64,000 nt of DNA from contig CAYTGR010000021.1 in the NCBI GenBank assembly GCA_964437445.1, forward strand, positions 9,155 through 73,154, in the 5' to 3' direction. This document shows positions 59,217 to 64,000 of this stretch, piece after piece. Positions within the stretch are counted from its first letter, which is position 1. Each line of letters opens with the position of its first letter. Source of the stretch: CAYTGR01 sp964437445. GTDB lineage: Bacteria; Chloroflexota; Anaerolineae; B4-G1; SLSP01. Below the pieces are notes generated by a model. It did no database searches, was not told where the DNA came from, and saw nothing but the letters and a program-made list of their open reading frames with translations. The position numbers were made by a program, and so were the translations under genes.

Positions 59217-60422
59217 ATGTCTCAACCTTCAGTTTCGCACAGGGGCGCGACAATCCCCATGTCGGCCATGCGCAAGCTGACGCCGCTGGCGCAGGCGGCG
59301 CAGGCGCGCGGCATCCGCGTCATCCCGCTTAACCTGGGACAACCTGATGTGCCCACGCCGCCGGAGTTCTGGGCCGCCGTCCGGCTCTTCCCGGAGCGCG
59401 AGCCGACCCTGGCGTATGCGCCCTCGGCGGGCCGGCCGGAGTTGATCCAGGGGCTGGTCTCGTACTATGCCGGGTACGGCCTGGAAGTCCAACCGGAGCA
59501 GATCGTGATTACCGTAGGCGGCTGCGAGGCGATCCTGTTTGCCATGCTCGCCTGCGCCGAACCGGGCGATGAGATTTTGACGCCGGAACCCTACTACTCC
59601 AACTACGACGGCGTGGCAGCGATGGCCGGCGTGCGGATTGTTCCCTTCACCACGCGCCCTGACGATGGCTACCGGTTGCCGCCACGCGCCGAGATTGAGG
59701 CGCGGATCACCCCCCGGACGCGGGCTATCCTCTACGCCAGCCCCGGCAACCCGACCGGTGTGGTCTACACCCGCGACGAGGTGGCGCTCCTGGGCGAGAT
59801 CGCCCGCGACCATGGCCTTTTCTTGCTGGCCGATGAGGTCTACCGCGAGTTCACCTATGACGGCCAGATGCCCACCAGCGTGCTCTCGCTCCCCGGCCTG
59901 GAGGAGCACGCGGTGATGCTGGATAGCGTCTCCAAACGCTACTCGGCCTGTGGCGCGCGGGTAGGCTGCCTGGTCTCGCGCCATGCGGCGTTGATGCAGG
60001 CGGCGTTGCGGCTGGCGATGGTCCGGCTCTCGGCGCCGGCGCTGGACCAGATCGGAGCGGCCAGCTGCATCCATATGTCACCCCACTACCTGGCCGAAGT
60101 TAACGCCGAATACACCCGCCGCCGCGATCTGGTGGTGGAACGGCTGAACCAGATTCCCGGCGTCACCTGCCCCAAACCGGCCGGCGCCTTCTACGCGATG
60201 GCGCGGATTGCCGGGGTGGATACAGAGGACTTTGCCTGCTGGCTGCTCACCGATTTCAGCGAGGGCGGGGAAACGGTCATGGTCGCGCCGGGGGCCGGCT
60301 TCTACGCCACGCCCGGCCTGGGACGTGACGAAATCCGTATTGCCTACGTGCTGGAGCTGCCCAAGCTGGCGCGGGCCATGGACCTGCTGGCGCTAGCGAT
60401 AGAACGTTACCGCTCCCGCTGA
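59217..60422 (+). CDS. Class I/II PLP aminotransferase (aspartate aminotransferase-like)
   Basis: A 401-aa fold-type I aminotransferase. Substrate loop LNLGQPDVPTP, ITVGGCEAILFAMLA, NPTGVVYTRDE with the PLP-contacting Asn, ADEVYREFTYD, and the Schiff-base Lys in DSVSKRYSACGARVGCL; the C-terminal Arg lies in GRDEIRIAYV. It is nearest aspartate/alanine-type aminotransferases. Start 59217 has GGAGG 8 bases upstream and is preferred to a GTG at 59208. It stands between a repeat array and a convergent gene. Confidence 0.9.
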   Translation: MSQPSVSHRGATIPMSAMRKLTPLAQAAQARGIRVIPLNLGQPDVPTPPEFWAAVRLFPEREPTLAYAPSAGRPELIQGLVSYYAGYGLEVQPEQIVITVGGCEAILFAMLACAEPGDEILTPEPYYSNYDGVAAMAGVRIVPFTTRPDDGYRLPPRAEIEARITPRTRAILYASPGNPTGVVYTRDEVALLGEIARDHGLFLLADEVYREFTYDGQMPTSVLSLPGLEEHAVMLDSVSKRYSACGARVGCLVSRHAALMQAALRLAMVRLSAPALDQIGAASCIHMSPHYLAEVNAEYTRRRDLVVERLNQIPGVTCPKPAGAFYAMARIAGVDTEDFACWLLTDFSEGGETVMVAPGAGFYATPGLGRDEIRIAYVLELPKLARAMDLLALAIERYRSR

Positions 60423-61036
60423 GCGCCGGACGGCAGGGGCAGGATGGTCGCCGGGTTGGTCTCCACAATCTCGGCGGTCAGCGCCCCGTTGGAGAGCTCG
60501 CGCAACGCGGCCTGGAAGCCGGGCGTCTGCTCCACGGCCAACCGCGCGGTCACGGTGACATCGGCGGCAAAGTCGGCTTCCAGCATTTCGCCGTGATGTT
60601 CGGCTACCAGCAGCCGCACCCGTTCGTAGAAACTGTAGGGGACCGCCGCCATGACGGTATGGGTGGCGACCTTCTCGGCGCGGGGGAGCCGCGCGAGGAC
60701 CTCGCGGACGGCGTCACTGTAGGCGCGGACCAGCCCCCCGGTGCCGAGCTTGGTCCCGCCGAAGTAACGGGTGACGACGACGGCCACATCGCCTAAGCCG
60801 CTGCCCTGCAGCACAGCCAGCGCCGGGCGCCCGGCAGTGCCGGCCGGCTCGCCGTCGTCGTGACAGTGAGCGATCACCGAAGCGCCGTAGCCGATCAGAT
60901 AAGCCGGGACGTTGTGGGTGGCGTCGGCAAATTCGGCCTTGATCCGCGCGATGAAGGCGCGTGCTTCCTCCACGCTGAAGACCGGCGCGACGGTGGCGAT
61001 AAAGCGCGAATTGACCACGAGGAGCTCGTGGCGCAG
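60407..61036 (-). CDS. YigZ/IMPACT-family protein (5' end lost in gap)
   Basis: About 209 residues, open to the gap edge. IMPACT signature: SRFIATVAPVFSVEEARAFI, DATHNVPAYLIG, CHDDGEPAGTAGRPALAVLQGSGLGDVAVVVTRYFGGTKLGTGGLVRAYSDA, then a C-terminal DUF1949-like domain. Such proteins are linked to translation or stress control in bacteria. A GTG at 61018 could be a start, but family members begin ~10 residues earlier, so the true start is probably in the gap. It is convergent with, and overlaps by 16 bases, the aminotransferase gene. Confidence 0.88.
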   Translation of the reverse strand: MRHELLVVNSRFIATVAPVFSVEEARAFIARIKAEFADATHNVPAYLIGYGASVIAHCHDDGEPAGTAGRPALAVLQGSGLGDVAVVVTRYFGGTKLGTGGLVRAYSDAVREVLARLPRAEKVATHTVMAAVPYSFYERVRLLVAEHHGEMLEADFAADVTVTARLAVEQTPGFQAALRELSNGALTAEIVETNPATILPLPSGAQRER

Positions 61037-61136
61037 NNNNNNNNNNNNNNNNNNNNNNNNNNNNNNNNNNNNNNNNNNNNNNNNNNNNNNNNNNNNNNNN
61101 NNNNNNNNNNNNNNNNNNNNNNNNNNNNNNNNNNNN
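61037..61136. other. Assembly gap (100 N) between divergent genes
   Basis: Exactly 100 N. It removes the 5' ends and shared promoter region of the YigZ-like gene (minus) and the deacetylase-like gene (plus), and hence the start codons of both. Confidence 0.98.
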
Positions 61137-61895
61137 TTCGCCCTCCGCTACAGTGGCCCCAAGCCGACCACCTATTTTGCGCGGCTGGGCTATTACGCTT
61201 TTGGGTCGGGCACCATCATCGTGGAGGGGACGTGGGAAGCGGCCTACTGGAGCGCGCAGACCGCGCTCACGGCGGCGGAATGGCTTTTGCAGGGGGAGCG
61301 GCTGGCCTACGCGCTCTGCCGTCCGCCCGGCCATCACGCCGCGACCGATCTCTACGGCGGCTTCTGCTTCCTGAACAACGCGGCCATCGCCGCGCGCTGG
61401 CTGCAAAAGGCGGCCCCCGGCCTGGTCGCCATCCTGGATATAGACTACCATCACGGCAACGGCACGCAGGCCATCTTCTACACCGATCCGACCGTGCTCT
61501 TCTGCTCGCTGCACGCCGACCCGGATGGGGAGTATCCCTTCTACTGGGGCCGGGCCGATGAACGCGGGGAGGGAGCCGGCCTGGGCTACAACCGCAACTG
61601 GCCGTTGCCGCCCAAAATCGGGGATGCTGCTTACCTGGCCGTGCTGGATGAGGCGTTGGCGACCATCCGTGACTTTGCACCGCGCCATCTGGTCGTCTCG
61701 GTAGGGCTGGATACCGCGCAGGGCGATCCCGTGGGCAATTTTGCCCTCACCCCGGCGGGCTTTCACGCCATCGGCGCCCGCATCGCCGGGCTGCGGTTGC
61801 CCACGCTCCTGGTGCAGGAGGGCGGCTACCTCCTGGAGCGGCTCGGCGAGAACGCGGTCGCCTTCCTGCAAGGGATCAACGCGCCGGCGCCATGA
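61137..61895 (+). CDS. Histone-deacetylase-superfamily amidohydrolase (5' end lost in gap)
   Basis: About 252 C-terminal residues of a zinc amidohydrolase. Catalytic motifs: LCRPPGHHAATDLYGGFCFLNNAAIAARW, AILDIDYHHGNGTQAIFYTDPTVLFCSLH, VVSVGLDTAQGDPVGNF and LLVQEGGYLLERLG. The Asp-Tyr-His-His and downstream Asp ligands are intact, so the enzyme should be active. It is closest to acetylpolyamine amidohydrolases. About 80-100 N-terminal residues are missing. It ends overlapping the next gene by 4 bases. Confidence 0.9.
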   Translation, partial: FALRYSGPKPTTYFARLGYYAFGSGTIIVEGTWEAAYWSAQTALTAAEWLLQGERLAYALCRPPGHHAATDLYGGFCFLNNAAIAARWLQKAAPGLVAILDIDYHHGNGTQAIFYTDPTVLFCSLHADPDGEYPFYWGRADERGEGAGLGYNRNWPLPPKIGDAAYLAVLDEALATIRDFAPRHLVVSVGLDTAQGDPVGNFALTPAGFHAIGARIAGLRLPTLLVQEGGYLLERLGENAVAFLQGINAPAP

Positions 61896-62713
61896 GCCAG
61901 CTCTCCCTGCGCCACCGTCTGGTCACGGCGTTGGGCTGGACCCGCGCCAGTTACGTGCTGCTGAGCGGCTTCCTGGCGCTGCTGGCGCTGATCGGCTACG
62001 TCTGGTGGCCGTTAGCGCAGGAAGCGCTGGCCTATTTTGATCCCGCCCGCCCCTGGTGGCTTCAGCTGGATTGGCTGCTGATTGGCATTTTCCTGACGAT
62101 GACGCTGCTCATCATGGCCGGCGCCGATCTCAAAACCGATGCGCTCATCGTCTTTGTGGGGCTGTGGGGCGGGCTGGTGATTGAGAGCTGGGGGACACAA
62201 ACGCTCCTCTGGAGCTACTACACGCTGGAACGCCCGCCCCTCTGGATCATCCCGGCCTGGCCCATTGCCAGCCTCGCTATTGACCGGTTGGTCCGCCTGT
62301 TGCACCTGGTGATCCCGGAATGCCCGGTGCTTTTCCGCCGGCTCTACTGGCTCCTCTTCCTGGGCTTTTACGCGCTGATGCTGGCCTTCGTCCGCCCGAC
62401 CATAGACAAACCCATGACGTTAGTGGCCTTAGGGCTGTGCGCCTTCTTGATTGCCACGCCGACCGGGCACCGGCTGGCGGTGCTGACTTTCGTCGCCGGC
62501 GCCGGGCTGGGCTACTTCCTGGAACGATGGGGCACTACCCGCGAATGCTGGACCTACTACACGCGGCAGACGCCACCGCTTTTTGCCGTCCTGGCGCACG
62601 GGATGGCGGCGGTCGCCTTCTGGCGGGCGGGGCGGGTGCTGGCCTCTTTCATCCCGGCCCGGCTGCGGCCGGTGAGCGGGACCGTCGCCCAACAACCACC
62701 ACCAGCCCCATGA
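61892..62713 (+). CDS. Uncharacterised polytopic membrane protein
   Basis: A 273-aa protein with about seven hydrophobic helices (e.g. residues ~20-42, ~57-75, ~83-100, ~118-140, ~150-168, ~175-215) and aromatic loops such as ESWGTQTLLWSYYTLERPPLW and GTTRECWTYYTRQTPP, which look like a duplicated motif (W-YYT-PP-W/F), suggesting an internal repeat. It overlaps both neighbours by 4 bases, so the deacetylase-like gene, this gene and the MFS gene form one operon. No function assigned. Confidence 0.75.
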   Translation: MSQLSLRHRLVTALGWTRASYVLLSGFLALLALIGYVWWPLAQEALAYFDPARPWWLQLDWLLIGIFLTMTLLIMAGADLKTDALIVFVGLWGGLVIESWGTQTLLWSYYTLERPPLWIIPAWPIASLAIDRLVRLLHLVIPECPVLFRRLYWLLFLGFYALMLAFVRPTIDKPMTLVALGLCAFLIATPTGHRLAVLTFVAGAGLGYFLERWGTTRECWTYYTRQTPPLFAVLAHGMAAVAFWRAGRVLASFIPARLRPVSGTVAQQPPPAP

Positions 62714-63900
62714 GACTCCACTTACCTTCCCGTCCTCGCCTGACAACGCTGACCCTGGTCCTGCTCGCCATTGAATTCCTGGACGAATTTGTCTACGGGG
62801 CGCGCGAAGCGGCCTGGCCGCTGCTGCGTGCCGACCTGGGGTTGAATTATGCGGAAGTGGGCCTGTTGCTCAGCCTGCCCCAGTTCATCAGCAGCCTGGT
62901 GGAACCGGTGCTCGGCATCCTGGGCGACACAGGCCGGCGGCGGCTCCTGATCCTGGGCGGCGGGACCACCTTCGCAGCCGCGCTCGGCCTGACGGCGTTG
63001 AGCCGGAATTTTGCCCCGCTGCTGCTGTCGTTCATCCTCCTCTACCCGGCCTCTGGCGCTTTCGTCAGCCTCTCGCAGGCCACACTGATGGACAGCGATC
63101 CAGCCCGCCGCGAGCAGAACATGGCCCGCTGGACGTTCGCCGGTTCGTTAGGCGTGGTGGGCGGCCCGTTGATCCTGAGTGCGGCCGTCGCCGTGGGTGC
63201 CGGCTGGCGCGGGCTTTTTCTCTTCCTGGCGGCGCTGACCCTGCTGCCGTTAAGGGCCGCCTGGCGGTTCCCCTTGACGGGTGAGAAGACTACGGCGGCC
63301 CCGACGACGCTGCGGCAGGGAGTCGCCAACGCACTCGTGGCCCTGCGCCAAAGCGCCGTCTGGCGCTGGTTGGTGCTTCTCCAGTGCTCCGATCTGCTGC
63401 TGGATGTCTTGTTGGGCTTTCTGGCGCTCTACTGCGTGGACGTCGTGAAGGTAACGTCGGTCCAGGCTGGGATGGCCGTCGCCGTCTGGTCAGGCGTGGG
63501 GCTGTTGGGCGACTTCCTGCTCATTCCGCTCCTGGAGCGGGTGCGTGGGCTGGTCTACCTGCGGTACAGCGCGGCCGTGGAACTGGTCATTTTCGTCGCC
63601 TTCTTAATCACACCGGGTTGGTGGCCCAAGCTAATCCTGTTGGGCGCCCTGGGCTTCGCCAATGCCGGCTGGTATTCGGTGCTGAAGGCGCAGCTCTATG
63701 CCGCGCTGCCGGGCCAGAGCGGAACATCCATGGCGCTGGACAGCCTTTCCGGGCTGGTCGGCGGGCTCATCCCGCTGGGATTGGGATTAGTCGCTGAGCG
63801 CTGGGGGCTGCAAATGACACTCTGGCTGTTGCTGATTGGGCCGCTCGCGCTGCTGGTGGGGTTGCCTCGCCAGAAAAACGAGATGGGGAGCAGGGATTAG
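62710..63900 (+). CDS. Major facilitator superfamily transporter
   Basis: A 396-aa transporter with about 12 helices in two bundles. The loop 2-3 motif appears as GILGDTGRRRLLILGGG and helix 1 as LLAIEFLDEFVYGAREAAWPLLRADLGL. The substrate is unknown; the operon with an acetylpolyamine-type amidohydrolase suggests a polyamine or similar amine as one testable idea. The ATG at 62710 overlaps the previous stop (ATGA). Confidence 0.88.
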   Translation: MRLHLPSRPRLTTLTLVLLAIEFLDEFVYGAREAAWPLLRADLGLNYAEVGLLLSLPQFISSLVEPVLGILGDTGRRRLLILGGGTTFAAALGLTALSRNFAPLLLSFILLYPASGAFVSLSQATLMDSDPARREQNMARWTFAGSLGVVGGPLILSAAVAVGAGWRGLFLFLAALTLLPLRAAWRFPLTGEKTTAAPTTLRQGVANALVALRQSAVWRWLVLLQCSDLLLDVLLGFLALYCVDVVKVTSVQAGMAVAVWSGVGLLGDFLLIPLLERVRGLVYLRYSAAVELVIFVAFLITPGWWPKLILLGALGFANAGWYSVLKAQLYAALPGQSGTSMALDSLSGLVGGLIPLGLGLVAERWGLQMTLWLLLIGPLALLVGLPRQKNEMGSRD

Positions 63901-63930
63901 GAATCAGGGAACCGGCGAGGAGTGCGCTCT

Positions 63931-64000
63931 CTATCCCTCGCGCAGCAGCACCACGCGCCGCCCCTCCACGTCCAGCACGTCCACCGGGACTCCGTAGGTC
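63931..64000 (-). CDS. C-terminal end of an unidentified protein (cut by window edge)
   Basis: An open minus-strand frame running in from the window edge to a TAG at 63931, giving YGVPVDVLDVEGRRVVLLRE and a Gly end. The codon pattern is coding-like and there is no better plus-strand reading. Too short to identify. Confidence 0.4.
   Translation of the reverse strand, partial: TYGVPVDVLDVEGRRVVLLREG

Noticed and set aside
61018..61036. GTG at 61018 as the true start of the YigZ-like gene
   Set aside because: The frame continues open with family-like residues (LRHELLV) to the gap edge, so the start is probably inside the gap.

Overview
This is a GC-rich, gene-dense bacterial contig window with two 100-base runs of N (2612-2711 and 61037-61136), so it is probably a draft or metagenome-assembled genome. 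Gene content points to the phylum Chloroflexota, Anaerolineae-like: a dcw cluster in the order mraZ-rsmH-ftsL-ftsI-murF, a secreted toroid plus DUF4430 cobalamin module, a bipartite lipoate ligase, secreted proteins ending in an LPLVLR-type motif, and many short palindromic and 7-bp repeats between genes. This placement is inference. No 16S rRNA lies in the window. No transposase, prophage or CRISPR array was seen.

Layout. 1-3960 (minus) is the start of the dcw operon, with a consensus promoter and a textbook MraZ operator of four 10-bp-phased TGGNN repeats. 4341-7901 (plus) holds a NurA-type nuclease, a HAS-barrel-like protein and a TPR/zinc-ribbon protein. 7986-12900 (minus) is a vitamin B12 uptake operon: promoter, cobalamin riboswitch, a 10-codon leader ORF whose stop codon forms the loop of an intrinsic terminator, a secreted alpha/alpha toroid, a DUF4430 protein and a fused EcfT-EcfA-EcfA' transporter. 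12947-20538 carries a cNMP-domain histidine kinase, methylmalonyl-CoA epimerase, acetyltransferase, choline-kinase-like kinase, methyltransferase, MBL hydrolase and an AlkZ-like protein. 20652-22369 is a two-gene ABC-2 exporter.

22913-36337 is a cation-homeostasis region: two TrkA-type RCK proteins, a P2 ATPase resembling the eukaryotic Na+/K+-ATPase, a small membrane protein, and a complete kdpFABC-kdpDE set including a 31-residue KdpF. 36441-39719 has a desaturase and a CrtC-like protein divergently transcribed from a TetR regulator, with overlapping consensus promoters. A tRNA-Phe lies at 39859-39932. 40074-45276 is a two-component module: a 1269-aa multi-sensor kinase, a NarL-type regulator and a lone receiver.

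45391-54535 is a self-contained transcription unit (consensus promoter to strong terminator) encoding TadE/TadG-like membrane-anchored proteins with very large unusual ectodomains and a secreted repeat protein. There are no Tad motor or platform genes, so this is a good candidate for an undescribed cell-surface system. 54685-63900 holds a ChlI/ChlD chelatase pair, an SRAP protein, LplB-LplA, an aminotransferase, a YigZ-like protein and a deacetylase-like protein both cut by the second gap, a membrane protein and an MFS transporter.

The intergenic DNA is unusual. Four families recur across the window: (A) a double-hairpin palindrome with GCGCTTCAGCGC-type arms; (B) a ~54-bp module ending in ATTTTCA/TGAAAAT; (C) a GTGAGCA-type palindrome; and (H) perfect-period 7-bp tandem repeats of several unrelated unit sequences. 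They sit inside operons, next to stop codons and inside leaders.
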